Shown one piece after another: positions 25,427 to 35,273 of a stretch of 64,000 nt of DNA. The notes below the pieces were generated by a model, which was not told the DNA's origin, made no database searches, and saw only the letters and a program-made list of their open reading frames with translations. Both the position numbers and the translations under genes were made by a program. How positions within the stretch are numbered: the stretch's first letter is position 1; each line of letters opens with the position of its first letter. The stretch covers positions 1 to 64,000 of the forward strand of contig NZ_CALNVW010000007.1 in assembly GCF_940670765.1 (NCBI RefSeq), in the 5' to 3' direction. The DNA is from Streptomyces sp. A 4/2 (GTDB taxonomy: Bacteria; Actinomycetota; Actinomycetes; Streptomycetales; Streptomycetaceae).

Positions 25427-25774
25427 TCAGCGGCGGACGACCGCTACCAAGCAGACCACCTGCACCACGGTCGTGTCCCCAGGGCCGAGGGTTGCCGTGT
25501 CCTCCGGGATGGCGAACGTGTGGGCCTCCGCCGTCCGGACCGGGTGGGGCGGGCAGTCGTCGGCGCCGGTGTAGCACTCTGCACGGTCCCGGTCCGCGCC
25601 GGTGCAGTCCAGGGCGGCCCGCGTCGCGTAGGGGCTGGGCGGCGGTCCGGGGTCGCTGCTGTTGTCGAGTATCTGCGTCGCCGCGTATCCGGCGGCGCTG
25701 ACGGCCAGGGCCGCGACCAGGAAGATACGGGTGACGCGCGGGACCCGAGCCGGCTCGGGGTCGGTGTCAGTCAT
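25427..25774 (-). CDS. Small single-pass membrane protein, unknown function
   Basis: This 115-residue protein has an N-terminal transmembrane helix (VTRIFLVAALAVSAAGYAAT) and an outer part with four cysteines (DCTGADRDRAECYTGADDCP and a later Cys) that could form disulfides. It begins within the last codons of the preceding gene, with an 8-nt overlap, so both are translated from one message. I do not recognise the family. Location at the membrane facing outwards is inferred from the charge pattern. Confidence 0.75.
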   Translation of the reverse strand: MTDTDPEPARVPRVTRIFLVAALAVSAAGYAATQILDNSSDPGPPPSPYATRAALDCTGADRDRAECYTGADDCPPHPVRTAEAHTFAIPEDTATLGPGDTTVVQVVCLVAVVRR

Positions 25775-26153
25775 CGTGGGAACACCCGATGAACGAAAAT
25801 GCCCGGACCTGCGGGCCGTTGGCGCCGGAGTCCTCCTGGCGCGCCTGCGCGAGAAGCTTCCTACAGGTCTCCCGCGCCGAGTCGCCGGGACAGTCGTCCT
25901 CGATCCGCTCGCACACGGCTTGCGGGTCGGCCTGCTGGGGCGTCCGTGGAGAGCCGCCGGTCTCCCACGCGCCGATGCCGTACGAGACGCCGACCACGAC
26001 CAGGACCATCGCGGCGAACACCATGAGCGGCCGGAGCCGTTCCGACCCCCGGCGTAACCGCCGCGTCCGGGCGCGGGCCGGGGCCTCCGCCCCGGGTATC
26101 GACCGGGTGAGTCTTCGCTTCCAGTACACAAGACGGTAGTAGTGCTTGAGCAC
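25767..26153 (-). CDS. Small membrane protein, unknown function
   Basis: This protein of about 128 residues has a basic N-terminal region, a transmembrane helix (LMVFAAMVLVVVGVSYGIGA) and an outer segment with four cysteines (CERIEDDCPGDSARETC and FIGC). It is organised like the following gene, with which it overlaps, suggesting a pair of interacting envelope proteins. The GTG at 26153 with GGAGG 8 nt upstream was preferred to the longer frame starting at 26246. The function is unknown. Confidence 0.7.
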   Translation of the reverse strand: MLKHYYRLVYWKRRLTRSIPGAEAPARARTRRLRRGSERLRPLMVFAAMVLVVVGVSYGIGAWETGGSPRTPQQADPQAVCERIEDDCPGDSARETCRKLLAQARQEDSGANGPQVRAFSFIGCSHDD

Positions 26154-26376
26154 CGCCGCCCCCTCCTCTTGATCAGCCGCGCCGCTGCCACGGTACAAGG
26201 AGCCACTGACAACACCGGGCCCGCGCAGTTCCGCGCGGATCCCCAACGGCCCTTCAACAGGCCGGTGTTGACAAGGGGGAGGGAACGGTCAGCGCACCTC
26301 GCACCGCCCCGTCACGCCGAAGGCCCCGGCCCGCCGAAGCGGAGCCGGGGCCCTCGGGGTGTGCGTACGACCAGGG

Positions 26377-27759
26377 TCAGCAGCCGAGCAGCCGGCCGCC
26401 CAGGTACGACTGGATCTGGTCCAGCGAGACACGCTCCTGCTTCATCGTGTCGCGCTCGCGGACCGTCACCGCGTTGTCGTCGAGGGTGTCGAAGTCGACC
26501 GTGACGCAGAACGGCGTGCCGATCTCGTCCTGGCGGCGGTAGCGGCGGCCGATCGCGCCCGCGTCGTCGAACTCGATGTTCCAGTTGCGGCGCAGGTCCG
26601 TCGCCAGGCCCTTGGCCTTCGGCGAGAGCTGCGGGTTGCGGGAGAGCGGGAGGACCGCGACCTTGACCGGCGCCAGGCGCGGGTCGAGGCGCATCACGGT
26701 GCGCTTCTCCATGACGCCCTTGGCATTGGGCGCCTCGTCCTCGATGTACGCGTCGAGCATGAAGGCCAGCATCGCGCGGCCGACACCCGCCGCGGGCTCG
26801 ATGACGTACGGGGTCCAGCGCTCGCCCTTCTCCTGGTCGAAGAAGGAGAGGTCGGTGCCGGAGGCCTTGGAGTGCGCGCCGAGGTCGTAGTCGGTGCGGT
26901 TGGCGACGCCTTCCAGCTCGCCCCACTCGCTGCCGCCGAAGCGGAAGCGGTACTCGATGTCAGCGGTGCGCTTGGAGTAGTGGGAGAGCTTCTCCTTGGG
27001 GTGCTCGTACCAGCGCATGTTCTCCTCGCGCATACCGAGGTCGCGGTACCAGTTCCAGCGCTGCTCCATCCAGTATTCCTGCCACTGCTCGTCCTCGCCC
27101 GGCTTGACGAAGAACTCCATCTCCATCTGCTCGAACTCGCGGGTGCGGAAGATGAAGTTGCCCGGAGTGATCTCGTTCCGGAAGGACTTGCCCATCTGCG
27201 CGATGCCGAACGGCGGCTTCTTGCGCGAAGTCTGCTGCACCTGGCCGAAGTTGGTGAAGATGCCCTGGGCCGTCTCGGGGCGCAGGTAGGCGACGGAGCC
27301 GCTGTCCTGGGTCGGGCCGAGGTGGGTGGAGAGCAGACCGGAGAAGTTCTTGGGCTCGGTGAAGGTGCCCTTGTTGCCGCAGTTGGGGCAGTTGAGGTCG
27401 GCGAGGCCGTTCGCGGGGGCGTGGCCGTGCTTCTCCTCGTACGCCTCCTCCAAGTGGTCCGCGCGGAACCGCTTGTGGCAGGAGGTGCATTCGGTCAGCG
27501 GGTCCGAGAAGGTCGCCACATGGCCGGAGGCCTCCCAGGTCTCGGGGGCCAGGATGACCGACGAGTCGAGACCGACCACGTCCTCGCGCGAGGTGACCAT
27601 GTAGCGCCACCACTGACGCTTCAGGTTCTCCTTCAGCTCGACACCCAGGGGCCCGTAGTCCCAGGCGGCTCGCTGACCACCGTAGATCTCACTGGAGGGG
27701 TAGACGAAGCCACGGCGCTTGCTCAGGCTGACGATGGTGTCGATCTTGTCGGCGGCCAC
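26377..27759 (-). CDS. glyS: Glycyl-tRNA synthetase
   Basis: This 460-residue class II synthetase charges tRNA-Gly with glycine. It is of the single-chain alpha2 type found in actinobacteria. Motif 1 region ([12 protein letters not shown]), a zinc-binding insertion (CTSCHKR and CPNCGN), motif 2 ([20 protein letters not shown]) and motif 3 ([13 protein letters not shown]) are all present. The C-terminal anticodon-binding domain ends in [13 protein letters not shown]. The GTG at 27759 follows GAAGAGAG and gives [17 protein letters not shown]. It lies divergent from the zinc uptake operon. Confidence 0.98.
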   Translation of the reverse strand: MAADKIDTIVSLSKRRGFVYPSSEIYGGQRAAWDYGPLGVELKENLKRQWWRYMVTSREDVVGLDSSVILAPETWEASGHVATFSDPLTECTSCHKRFRADHLEEAYEEKHGHAPANGLADLNCPNCGNKGTFTEPKNFSGLLSTHLGPTQDSGSVAYLRPETAQGIFTNFGQVQQTSRKKPPFGIAQMGKSFRNEITPGNFIFRTREFEQMEMEFFVKPGEDEQWQEYWMEQRWNWYRDLGMREENMRWYEHPKEKLSHYSKRTADIEYRFRFGGSEWGELEGVANRTDYDLGAHSKASGTDLSFFDQEKGERWTPYVIEPAAGVGRAMLAFMLDAYIEDEAPNAKGVMEKRTVMRLDPRLAPVKVAVLPLSRNPQLSPKAKGLATDLRRNWNIEFDDAGAIGRRYRRQDEIGTPFCVTVDFDTLDDNAVTVRERDTMKQERVSLDQIQSYLGGRLLGC

Positions 27760-27934
27760 GGTGCTCTCTTCATTACGACGATTGCGAACAGCGGAATGCC
27801 TCAGGTTACCGGCGGCTGCACCCCCTGGATCAAATCGGTTCCCTGTTCCCGGGCCGTTCTCGCGCAGTTCCCGCGTGACCGCTGCCCGGTTCGCGTGAAG
27901 ATCGACCGGATGCGAGGGCTCCAACCTTCCTTGT

Positions 27935-27971
27935 TGACAATCGTTTCCACTTTTGTTGAAAATGACTGTCA
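27935..27971. promoter_or_regulatory. Two Zur-box-like sites upstream of znuA
   Basis: TGAAAATGACTGTCA (27957-27971) is an imperfect 7-1-7 palindrome close to the actinobacterial Zur box consensus TGANAATGATTNTCA. A weaker copy, TGACAATCGTTTCCA, lies at 27935-27949. The better site abuts the znuA start codon, so Zur binding would block transcription initiation or early elongation. The zur gene is the last gene of the same operon, which fits autoregulation by zinc. Confidence 0.7.
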
Positions 27972-28933
27972 TGAACGTACGACGCCTCATACCCGTCAGC
28001 GCGGCCTCCGCAGCGGTCGCACTCGGGCTGGTCGCCCTCTCCGCATGCTCCGCTTCCTCCGCCGCCGACAAGAACGACGGCAAACTCCACGTCGTGGCGT
28101 CGTTCTACCCGCTCCAGTACCTGACGCAGGAGATAGGCGGAAGCCACGTCTCCGTCACCAACCTGACGAAGCCGGGCGTCGAGCCGCACGACCTGGAACT
28201 CAGCCCCAAGCAGACCGTCGGCCTCTCCGACGCCGACGCGATCGTCTACCTGAAGGGCCTCCAGCCCGCCGTGGACGAAGCGATCAAGCAGTCCGGCGTG
28301 AAGCACACCGCCGACGTGGCCACCATGACCTCGCTCGAAACGCACGGCACCGAGGTGGACGGCCACCACCACACCACCGGGGACAACGCCTCCCACTCGG
28401 AGAGCGAAGCAGGGCTCGACCCGCACATCTGGCTCGACCCGGTGAAGTACGCCGAGATCGCCAAGGGCGTCGACAAGACCCTCGCCGCCGCCGATCCGGC
28501 CCACAGGGCGGACTACCGGAAGAACACCGACGCGCTGGTCAAGAAGCTGGACGCGCTCAATACGCAGTACGTGGACGGGCTGCGGAACCGCACGTCCGAC
28601 ACCTTCGTCACCACCCACGCCGCCTTCGGCTACCTCGCCGAGCGCTACGGCCTCACCGAGGAGGCCATCAGCGGCATCGACCCGGAGAGCGAGCCGAGCA
28701 TCTCGCGCATGAAGGACCTGCACGCGCTCGCCGAGCAGCACCACGTCTCCACGGTCTTCTTCGAGACCATCACCAGCCCGGACACCGCGAAGACCCTCGC
28801 CAGTGATCTGCACGTGAAGACGGACGTCCTGGACCCGCTGGAAGGCATCACGGACAAGTCCAGGGGCCGTGACTACATCCAGGTCATGCAGTCCAACCTC
28901 GTCGCGCTCCAGAAGGCGCTCGGCGCCAAGTGA
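27971..28933 (+). CDS. znuA: Zinc ABC transporter substrate-binding lipoprotein
   Basis: This protein of about 320 residues is the cluster A-I metal-binding component of a zinc importer. It has a lipoprotein signal with lipobox LSAC and the metal-site histidine [10 protein letters not shown] His-rich loop ([14 protein letters not shown]), typical of zinc rather than manganese binders, precedes [14 protein letters not shown]. Further metal-site regions are [16 protein letters not shown] and [11 protein letters not shown]. The ATG at 27971 was chosen; ATG 27962 and TTG 27953 are in frame, and none has a clear ribosome binding site, so the message may be leaderless. It is the first gene of an operon with znuC, znuB and zur. 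Confidence 0.95.
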   Translation: MNVRRLIPVSAASAAVALGLVALSACSASSAADKNDGKLHVVASFYPLQYLTQEIGGSHVSVTNLTKPGVEPHDLELSPKQTVGLSDADAIVYLKGLQPAVDEAIKQSGVKHTADVATMTSLETHGTEVDGHHHTTGDNASHSESEAGLDPHIWLDPVKYAEIAKGVDKTLAAADPAHRADYRKNTDALVKKLDALNTQYVDGLRNRTSDTFVTTHAAFGYLAERYGLTEEAISGIDPESEPSISRMKDLHALAEQHHVSTVFFETITSPDTAKTLASDLHVKTDVLDPLEGITDKSRGRDYIQVMQSNLVALQKALGAK

Positions 28934-29019
28934 ACCCCCCGCGCGACGTGAACACCCCGGCCCCGGCGGACCGGCACACCAGAACACCGGTACCAGCACC
29001 GACATCGGAGGCGCGAGCC

Positions 29020-29835
29020 ATGGAACAGGGAACGGGACAGGGAAAGGGACAGGAACCCGTCATACCGGAATCCGTCCTGCGGCAACCCGTCATCTCCGTA
29101 CGCGGGGCCACGGCCACGCTCGGCTCGCGCCCGGTGCTGCGGGGTATCGATCTCGCCGTGCACCGCGGCGAGGTGGTCGCCCTGCTGGGTGCCAACGGCT
29201 CGGGCAAGTCGACGGCCGTCCGCGCGGTGATCGGCCAGGTGCCGCTCACCAGCGGTGGGATCGAGCTGTTCGGCACCCCGCTGGGGCGCTTCCGCCAGTG
29301 GGCGCGCATCGGTTACGTACCGCAGCGCACCACCGCGGCCGGCGGGGTGCCCGCGACGGTCCGCGAGGTCGTCTCCTCCGGGCGACTGGCCCGTACGAAG
29401 CTGCGGTGGCCGTCGAAGGCCGACCGGGCCGCCGTCGCCCGCGCCATCGAGCTGGTGGGGCTCACCGACCGCGCCGGCGACTCGGTGGGCGCGCTCTCCG
29501 GCGGGCAGCACCAGCGGGTACTGATCGCCCGTGCGCTGGCGTCCGAGCCGGAGCTGCTGATCATGGACGAGCCGATGGCGGGCGTCGACCTGGCCAGCCA
29601 GGAGATCCTGGCGTCGACCCTGCGCGAGCAGGTGGCCGCCCGGACGACCGTGCTGCTCGTCCTGCACGAGCTGGGCCCGCTGGAGCCGCTGATCGACCGT
29701 GCGGTCGTGCTGCGCGACGGCTGCGTGACGCACGACGGGCCGCCGCCCGAGGCGGTCGGACAGCATGCGCTGCCCCACGACCACGTCCACCCCCACTCCG
29801 GCGCCGAGCCGGCCCGCACAGGACTGCTGACCTGA
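29020..29835 (+). CDS. znuC: Zinc ABC transporter ATP-binding protein
   Basis: This protein of about 271 residues is the ATPase of the zinc importer. Walker A is GANGSGKST, the signature is LSGGQ, Walker B is ELLIMDEP and the switch His is in LVLHELG. The ATG at 29020 has a perfect GGAGG 8 nt upstream. A GTG at 28930 that overlaps the znuA stop by 4 nt would add 30 Pro/Thr-rich residues and is less likely. A C-terminal His-containing tail (HALPHDHVHPHSG) may bind zinc. The gene is immediately followed by the permease gene. Confidence 0.95.
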   Translation: MEQGTGQGKGQEPVIPESVLRQPVISVRGATATLGSRPVLRGIDLAVHRGEVVALLGANGSGKSTAVRAVIGQVPLTSGGIELFGTPLGRFRQWARIGYVPQRTTAAGGVPATVREVVSSGRLARTKLRWPSKADRAAVARAIELVGLTDRAGDSVGALSGGQHQRVLIARALASEPELLIMDEPMAGVDLASQEILASTLREQVAARTTVLLVLHELGPLEPLIDRAVVLRDGCVTHDGPPPEAVGQHALPHDHVHPHSGAEPARTGLLT

Positions 29836-29837
29836 TC

Positions 29838-30731
29838 ATGGAACTTCTCCAGAGCGTTCTCATGCAGCGCGCACTGCTCGCCGCCGTCCTGGTGGGCATC
29901 ACCGCCCCCTCCATCGGCATCTACCTCGTCCAGCGCCGTCAGGCCCTGATGGGCGACGGCATCGGCCATATCGCCATGACCGGCGTCGGCCTCGGCTTCC
30001 TGCTCAACAGCAGCCCGGTGTGGATGGCGACGCTCGTCTCGGTCGTCGGCGCCGTCGCGATGGAACTGATCCGCTCGTACGGCCGGATGCGCGGCGATGT
30101 CGCGCTGGCCATGCTCTTCTACGGCGGCATGGCGGGCGGGGTGCTGCTGATCAACCTCTCGCCGACCGGCTCGAACGCCAACCTCTCCTCGTACCTCTTC
30201 GGCTCGCTCTCCACCGTCTCGGACAGCGACGTCACCGCGATCTGCGTGCTCGCCGCGTTCGTGATCCTGGTGACGCTCGGACTGCGGCGGCAGCTCTTCG
30301 CGGTCAGCCAGGACGAGGAGTTCGCGCGGGTCACCGGGCTGCCGGTGCGCGCGCTGAACCTGCTCGTCGCGGTGACCGCGGCGGTCACCGTCACCGTCGC
30401 CATGCGGGTGGTCGGGCTGCTGCTGGTGAGCGCCCTGATGGTGGTCCCGGTGGCTGCCGCCCAGCAGCTGTCGAAGTCGTTCGCGGTCACCTTCGCGCTG
30501 TCCGTGGCCATCGGTACGGCGGTCACCCTGTCCGGAACGATCACGTCCTACTACCAGGACGTGCCGCCGGGAGCGACAATTGTGCTGCTGGCCATCGGCG
30601 TCTTCATCGCCCTGACCGCGCTGGCCGCACCACTGGCGAGAAGGCGCGCACGGGCCGTGGAGGCGGCGCAGGCCGAGTGCGGCCTCGATCTCCCGGCCGC
30701 GCGGCAGCCGCTGGACTCGGCCAAGGCCTGA
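29838..30731 (+). CDS. znuB: Zinc ABC transporter permease
   Basis: This 297-residue membrane permease of the ABC-3 metal family has about eight hydrophobic helices. It includes ALMGDGIGHIAMTGVGLGFL, the family's conserved cytoplasmic-loop region, and VVGLLLVSALMVVPVAAAQQ near the C-terminal half. It starts 2 nt after the znuC stop. Together with ZnuA and ZnuC it forms the high-affinity zinc uptake system. Confidence 0.95.
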   Translation: MELLQSVLMQRALLAAVLVGITAPSIGIYLVQRRQALMGDGIGHIAMTGVGLGFLLNSSPVWMATLVSVVGAVAMELIRSYGRMRGDVALAMLFYGGMAGGVLLINLSPTGSNANLSSYLFGSLSTVSDSDVTAICVLAAFVILVTLGLRRQLFAVSQDEEFARVTGLPVRALNLLVAVTAAVTVTVAMRVVGLLLVSALMVVPVAAAQQLSKSFAVTFALSVAIGTAVTLSGTITSYYQDVPPGATIVLLAIGVFIALTALAAPLARRRARAVEAAQAECGLDLPAARQPLDSAKA

Positions 30732-30790
30732 CCGAGCTGGCACAATGGCCCGACACATTGGGGCGGGCGACATACGGCGAGGAGGCACCT

Positions 30791-31210
30791 GTGACTGCGG
30801 GAGCACCAGTACGAGGCCGGTCGACCCGGCAGCGGGCCGCGGTGGCTGCGGCGCTCGACGAGATGGACGAGTTCCGCAGCGCGCAGGAGTTGCACGACGT
30901 GCTCAAGCACCGCGGCGACTCGGTCGGGCTGACCACGGTCTACCGGACGCTCCAGTCGCTGGCCGACGCGGGCGAGGTCGATGTCCTGCGCACCGGCGAC
31001 GGCGAGTCGGTCTACCGCCGCTGCTCGACCGGCGAGCACCACCACCATCTGGTCTGCCGCACCTGCGGCAAGGCCGTCGAGGTGGAGGGGCCCGCGGTGG
31101 AGAAGTGGGCCGAGTCGATCGCCGCGCAGCACGGGTATGTGAACGTGGCGCACACGGTGGAGGTCTTCGGGACCTGCGCGGCCTGTGCGGGCTCCTCGGC
31201 GGAGGGCTGA
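30791..31210 (+). CDS. zur: Zinc uptake regulator Zur (Fur family)
   Basis: This 139-residue Fur-family repressor has the N-terminal winged helix (FRSAQELHDVLKHRGDSVGL, then TTVYRTLQSLADAGEVDVL). The metal sites are C-terminal: EHHHHLVCRTCGK, then ESIAAQHGY, then CAACAG. Two CxxC pairs form the structural zinc site, and the His cluster forms regulatory sites. GGAGG lies 5 nt before the GTG at 30791. It is the last gene of the znuACB operon and is expected to repress it through the Zur-like boxes upstream of znuA. Confidence 0.96.
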   Translation: MTAGAPVRGRSTRQRAAVAAALDEMDEFRSAQELHDVLKHRGDSVGLTTVYRTLQSLADAGEVDVLRTGDGESVYRRCSTGEHHHHLVCRTCGKAVEVEGPAVEKWAESIAAQHGYVNVAHTVEVFGTCAACAGSSAEG

Positions 31211-31409
31211 GCGGGTTCTGGCTCCCGGGCGCCCTTGCCCTCAGGCGCCGGGCAGGCTTTGTCGCCCTCAAGCGCCGGGCGGGCTGAAAGATGTCCTCAA
31301 TCGCCGGACGGGCTTGAATTTCGGGCTCGTCCGGCGATCGGCGTGCGGGGTGGGCTTGAATTTCGAGCCTGCCCGGTGAACGACGTGCGGGGGCCGGGCC
31401 CCGCACCGG
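31211..31409. repeat. Imperfect intergenic repeats and terminator hairpin between zur and uppS
   Basis: Several degenerate copies of a CGCCGGGCGGGCTT-like unit, some followed by GAATTTCG, fill this gap between convergent genes. One pair forms an 11-bp perfect stem, ATCGCCGGACG (31300-31310) and CGTCCGGCGAT (31328-31338). The region probably terminates both zur and uppS transcripts. Repeats of this type are common between Streptomyces genes. Confidence 0.7.
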
Positions 31410-32219
31410 TCAGGCGGTCGTCTCCTCGACCGCGCCGCCGAACCGGCGGTCCCGCTGGGCGAATTCGAGACAGGCGCGCCACAGGTCGCGGCGGTCGAAG
31501 TCCGGCCACAGCACGTCCTGGAAGACCATCTCGGCGTACGCGCTCTGCCAGATCAGGTAGTTGGACGTGCGCTGCTCGCCGCTCGGGCGCAGGAAGAGGT
31601 CCACGTCCGGCATGTCCGGGTAGTAGATGTACTTCGCGAAGGTCTTCTCGTTGACCTTCGACGGGTCGAGCTTCCCGGCCGCGACATCGCGGGCGATGGC
31701 CTGCGCCGCGTCGGCGATCTCCGCGCGCCCGCCGTAGTTGACGCAGAAGTACAGCGTCATCGCGTCGTTGTCCTTGGTCTGCTCCTGGGCGACCTGGAGC
31801 TCCTCGACGACCGACTTCCACAGCTTCGGCATCCGGCCCACCCAGCGGATCCTGATCCCCAGCTCGTCCATCTCGTCCCGGCGGCGGCGGATGACATCGC
31901 GGTTGAAGTTCATCAGGAAGCGCACCTCCTCGGGCGAGCGCTTCCAGTTCTCGGTGGAGAAGGCGTACAGCGAGAGGTTCTTGACGCCCATCTCGATGCA
32001 GCCGTTGAGTACTTCGAGGACGGTGGCCTCGCCGACCTTGTGGCCCTCGGTGCGCGGCAGCCCGCGGTCCTTGGCCCAGCGGCCGTTGCCGTCCATGACG
32101 ATCGCCACGTGGTTCGGCACCAGTTCGCCGGGGATCTTCGGCGGGCGGGCGCCCGACGGGTGCAGTTCGGGGGTCTTGTACTCGCGTGTGCTGCGCCCCA
32201 GAATCCCGCGTCGTGCCAT
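31410..32219 (-). CDS. uppS: Isoprenyl diphosphate synthase (undecaprenyl/polyprenyl type)
   Basis: This 269-residue cis-prenyltransferase extends farnesyl or geranylgeranyl diphosphate to the polyprenyl carrier used in cell wall synthesis. Conserved regions are all present: [12 protein letters not shown] with the catalytic Asp, [26 protein letters not shown], and [20 protein letters not shown]. It lies 18 nt downstream of recO, in the usual actinobacterial pair. Confidence 0.97.
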   Translation of the reverse strand: MARRGILGRSTREYKTPELHPSGARPPKIPGELVPNHVAIVMDGNGRWAKDRGLPRTEGHKVGEATVLEVLNGCIEMGVKNLSLYAFSTENWKRSPEEVRFLMNFNRDVIRRRRDEMDELGIRIRWVGRMPKLWKSVVEELQVAQEQTKDNDAMTLYFCVNYGGRAEIADAAQAIARDVAAGKLDPSKVNEKTFAKYIYYPDMPDVDLFLRPSGEQRTSNYLIWQSAYAEMVFQDVLWPDFDRRDLWRACLEFAQRDRRFGGAVEETTA

Positions 32220-32237
32220 GTGCTCGTCTCCCTCTCG

Positions 32238-32984
32238 CTACTTCTCTACGTACCGCAACGAGCGCAGTCCGCGCTCCAGATGCCAGTGCAGGTAGGCCGA
32301 TACGAGCCCGCTGCCCTCCCTGACGTGCCGCGGCTCGGCCGCGTCGGCCGTCGTCCAGTCCCCCGTCAGCAGTGCGCTGAGCAGCCCGACGGCCTCCGCA
32401 GAGGGTACGACGCTGCCGGGTACCCGGCAGTCGCCGCATACCGCCCCGCCGCCCGCGACGGAGAAGAAACGGTTGGGTCCCTCCATGCCGCACTTGGCGC
32501 AGTCCTCGAAGCTGGGCGCGTAGCCGTTCACGGCGAGCGAGCGCAGCAGGAACGCGTCGAGGATCAGGTTCGGGGCGTGCTCGCCGCGCGCGAGGGTCCG
32601 CAGTCCGCCGACCAGCAGCAGGTACTGCTGGACGGACGGCTCGCCCTCGTGGTCGGTGAATCGTTCCGCCGTCTCCAGCATGGCCGTGCCCGCGGTGTAG
32701 CGGGCGTAGTCGGTGACGATCCCGCCACCGTACGGAGCGATGGTCTCGCTCTGTGTGCACAGCGGGAGCCCGCGCCCGATCAGTTCGCTGCCGCGGGCGA
32801 AGAACTGCACGTCGACGTGGGAGAACGGCTCCAGCCGCGCCCCGAACTTCGACTTCGTACGCCGCACGCCGCGCGCGACGGCCCGCACCCGGCCGTGGCC
32901 GCGGGTCAGGAGCGTGATGATGCGGTCGGCCTCGCCCAGCTTCTGGGTGCGCAGCACGACCCCGTCGTCACGGAAAAGACTCAT
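32238..32984 (-). CDS. recO: DNA repair protein RecO
   Basis: This 248-residue protein has the N-terminal OB-fold (VLRTQKLGEADRIITLLTRG, VARGVRRTKSKFGARLEPF) and the RecO zinc-finger pair (CAKCG, CGDC). RecO works with RecF and RecR to load RecA onto single-stranded DNA. The ATG at 32984 gives the conserved MSLFRDDGVVLR start; a second ATG 9 nt upstream is possible. The gene is upstream of uppS on the same strand. Confidence 0.96.
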   Translation of the reverse strand: MSLFRDDGVVLRTQKLGEADRIITLLTRGHGRVRAVARGVRRTKSKFGARLEPFSHVDVQFFARGSELIGRGLPLCTQSETIAPYGGGIVTDYARYTAGTAMLETAERFTDHEGEPSVQQYLLLVGGLRTLARGEHAPNLILDAFLLRSLAVNGYAPSFEDCAKCGMEGPNRFFSVAGGGAVCGDCRVPGSVVPSAEAVGLLSALLTGDWTTADAAEPRHVREGSGLVSAYLHWHLERGLRSLRYVEK

Positions 32985-33077
32985 GGGACCCATTGTCCCG
33001 TACGCGCCGGGCGGACCGTTCCCCGGCGGCCCCAGCGGATCACTGCTGGGACCGCCGGACCTGCGGACGGGCCCCGC

Positions 33078-33863
33078 TCAGGCCACGGGTCCGGTCGTCC
33101 GCCAGCTCTCCCAGACCGCCGACAGCTCCGCCTCCACCGCCGGGGCCACCGTGTCCAGCAGCCGCACCTGGGCGCCGGGCCCGGCCAGATCCGTCCGGTA
33201 CGGGTGCGGCGGGCCGCCCGGGGTGGCGCCCAGGGCGGTGACCGCGCCGATGACCCGGTTCGCGCCGAGGATGCCGGGCAGCTCCCGGACGTCCGGGTCC
33301 CGCAGGTCCAGGTCCTCGACCAGCAGGTCCAGCCCGTCGTAGGTGGCGCGGGTCGTCGCCCGTACGCTCCCGCCACGTTCGCCGGAGCGCCCCAGGACCA
33401 GGGTCTCGCGCCAGAGCATCCGGGCGCCGGCGGCCATCGTGATGTCCATGGAACGTGCGACGTCCGCCCCGGTGGAGATGACGAACGGCCGGGCGTCCCA
33501 GGTCAGTTCGCCGCCCTCGGCGATGTCGATCACCGCCCGCCAGGCCGACGTACCGCCCCGGTGGTCGTACGCGACGAGCCCGGCCGGTTCGACCAGGTGC
33601 AGCCGGGCGCCGGGGCCGACGGTCAGGTGCAGGGTCAGCGCGTCGCCCGCCAGCAGGCCCGCCCGGGTGCCGACCAGTGCGATGTGCAGCCCGTCGGCGG
33701 CGGGGCGCAGCGGGCGGGGCGCCAGGAAGGCGCCGGGGCGCAGCTCGCGGGCGACATGGCGGCCGGTCGCGTCGCGCTCGACGGTGACGACGGTGGGGTC
33801 GGCGCCGCCGTCGTCCGGCGGGGCCGCACGCGTCAGGTCCGGCAGTACGGGCGGCGGGGTCAC
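33078..33863 (-). CDS. ureD: Urease accessory protein UreD
   Basis: This 261-residue protein is the UreD scaffold that binds apo-urease and brings in UreF and UreG for nickel insertion. Recognisable segments are [35 protein letters not shown] and the central [14 protein letters not shown]. It is the last gene of the operon and overlaps ureG by 4 nt. The divergence typical of UreD makes this assignment rest partly on position. Confidence 0.9.
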   Translation of the reverse strand: MTPPPVLPDLTRAAPPDDGGADPTVVTVERDATGRHVARELRPGAFLAPRPLRPAADGLHIALVGTRAGLLAGDALTLHLTVGPGARLHLVEPAGLVAYDHRGGTSAWRAVIDIAEGGELTWDARPFVISTGADVARSMDITMAAGARMLWRETLVLGRSGERGGSVRATTRATYDGLDLLVEDLDLRDPDVRELPGILGANRVIGAVTALGATPGGPPHPYRTDLAGPGAQVRLLDTVAPAVEAELSAVWESWRTTGPVA

Positions 33864-34606
33864 GAGTGGCTGTGCGGCGCCATCGGGCCCGGGTCGGCCG
33901 GAATGTGCTGGCCCGAGCGGTGGCGTACGAGCAACGCCCGCACCCAGTCGGCCAGTTCGGCGATGGACGCCGGGTCGTTCTTGGACAGGGCGAGGACCGG
34001 GAGGCCGTCGCGGGCCGCCTCGGCGTCGGCGACCATCTCCGCCACGTCGACCTCCACGTACGGGGCGAGGTCGGTCTTGTTGACGATCAGCAGGTCGGCG
34101 CCGGTGATGCCGGGGCCGCCCTTGCGGGCCACGTCGCCGCCGCCCGCGACGTCGATGCAGAAGAGCTGCGCGTCGGCCAGGGCCGGGCTGAAGGTGGCGG
34201 TGAGGTTGTCGCCGCCGCTCTCGATCAGCACCAGGTCGAGCGGGCCGTACGCCTCCTCCAGGTCCTCGACGGCGTCGAGGTTGGCGCTGACGTCGTCGCG
34301 GATCGCGGTGTGCGGGCAGGCGCCGGTCTCGACGGCGCGGATGCGTTCGGTGGGCAGGACGCCCGCCGAGCGGAGGAAACGGGCGTCCTCGTCGGTGTAG
34401 ATGTCGTTGGTGACGACGGCCATGGAGAGTTCACCGGCGAGTTCGCGGCAGAGGGTCGCCAGGATCGAGCTCTTGCCGGTGCCGACGGGTCCGGCGACGC
34501 CGAGGCGCAGCGCGCGCGGCTGGTTGAGGGGCTCGTGGAAGTGCTGGTTGGCCGGGGCGGGGGCGGGGTTCCCGGACGCCGGGGTGGGGGTGCCGTTGTC
34601 AGGCAA
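33860..34606 (-). CDS. ureG: Urease accessory GTPase UreG
   Basis: This 248-residue SIMIBI-class GTPase powers nickel delivery to urease. The P-loop is GPVGTGKSS, followed by [14 protein letters not shown] and the metal-site CPH in [31 protein letters not shown] and NKTDLAPYV are also present. A Pro-rich N-terminal extension and a His-containing tail (MAPHSHS) flank the domain and could help hold nickel. That may partly make up for the missing ureE. Confidence 0.97.
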   Translation of the reverse strand: MPDNGTPTPASGNPAPAPANQHFHEPLNQPRALRLGVAGPVGTGKSSILATLCRELAGELSMAVVTNDIYTDEDARFLRSAGVLPTERIRAVETGACPHTAIRDDVSANLDAVEDLEEAYGPLDLVLIESGGDNLTATFSPALADAQLFCIDVAGGGDVARKGGPGITGADLLIVNKTDLAPYVEVDVAEMVADAEAARDGLPVLALSKNDPASIAELADWVRALLVRHRSGQHIPADPGPMAPHSHS

Positions 34607-35273
34607 GGAAGAGTCTCCGTTCTCGTCGGTCGTGTTCGAGCGCCCACTCCTCGGTGAGCAGGGCGGTACGGGCGGGCAACTCGCCCGGGGTCCGTACGGC
34701 GAGGGCGGCCGTCACCGCGTGGGCGGCGTCCGGCTCGGCGGCGAGCACCCACGCCACCGAGTCCAGCGGGTCGCCGGGCAGCAGTTTGAGCGCGGCCGAC
34801 GCGATGGTCTGGAGTTCGTCGTAGACGACGCCGTACGCCAGTTCCTCCTCGGACACGTCCAGGACCGCCCCGAGTGCGCCCAGGGTGACCGGACGCAGCG
34901 GGCGCAGCGACGGCGTGCGGGCCGTGTCCAGTGCGGTGACGGCGGGGTGGCCGGGGGCCAGCCTGCGGGCCAGCCGGTGCACGCCCCGGCCGAGGGTCGC
35001 CGATGCCGCCCGCATCGGCGCCACCGGCGTCCTGGCCGCGAGGGCCTGCTGTACGGGCGCGTAGTCCACCGGGTCCTGCCGCGCCGCCCGCAGGGCGAGG
35101 ACGGCGGCGGCGGCTTCGGTGACGGCGGTGGTGCGGAGCCTGGCCCGCAGAAGGGCGGGGATCCGGTCGCGGGTGAGCCCGGCCGCGACGGCCGGTTCCA
35201 GGCCCGCGCTGTAGGTGTACGCGCCGACCGGGAGCCGTCCGTCGGCGAGCAGCAGAGGGGCGAGCCGGCCCAT
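34599..35273 (-). CDS. ureF: Urease accessory protein UreF
   Basis: This 224-residue, mostly helical protein is UreF, which bridges UreD and UreG and acts as a fidelity factor. The N-terminal [20 protein letters not shown] corresponds to the family's FPxGxFxxSxGLE. Its end overlaps ureG by 8 nt and its start touches the ureC stop, so the genes are translationally coupled. Confidence 0.94.
   Translation of the reverse strand: MGRLAPLLLADGRLPVGAYTYSAGLEPAVAAGLTRDRIPALLRARLRTTAVTEAAAAVLALRAARQDPVDYAPVQQALAARTPVAPMRAASATLGRGVHRLARRLAPGHPAVTALDTARTPSLRPLRPVTLGALGAVLDVSEEELAYGVVYDELQTIASAALKLLPGDPLDSVAWVLAAEPDAAHAVTAALAVRTPGELPARTALLTEEWALEHDRRERRLFLA

Noticed and set aside
26154..26376. tRNA gene next to glycyl-tRNA synthetase
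   Set aside because: I looked for cloverleaf and TTCGA-type T-loop signatures here and in the other gaps and found none I could support.
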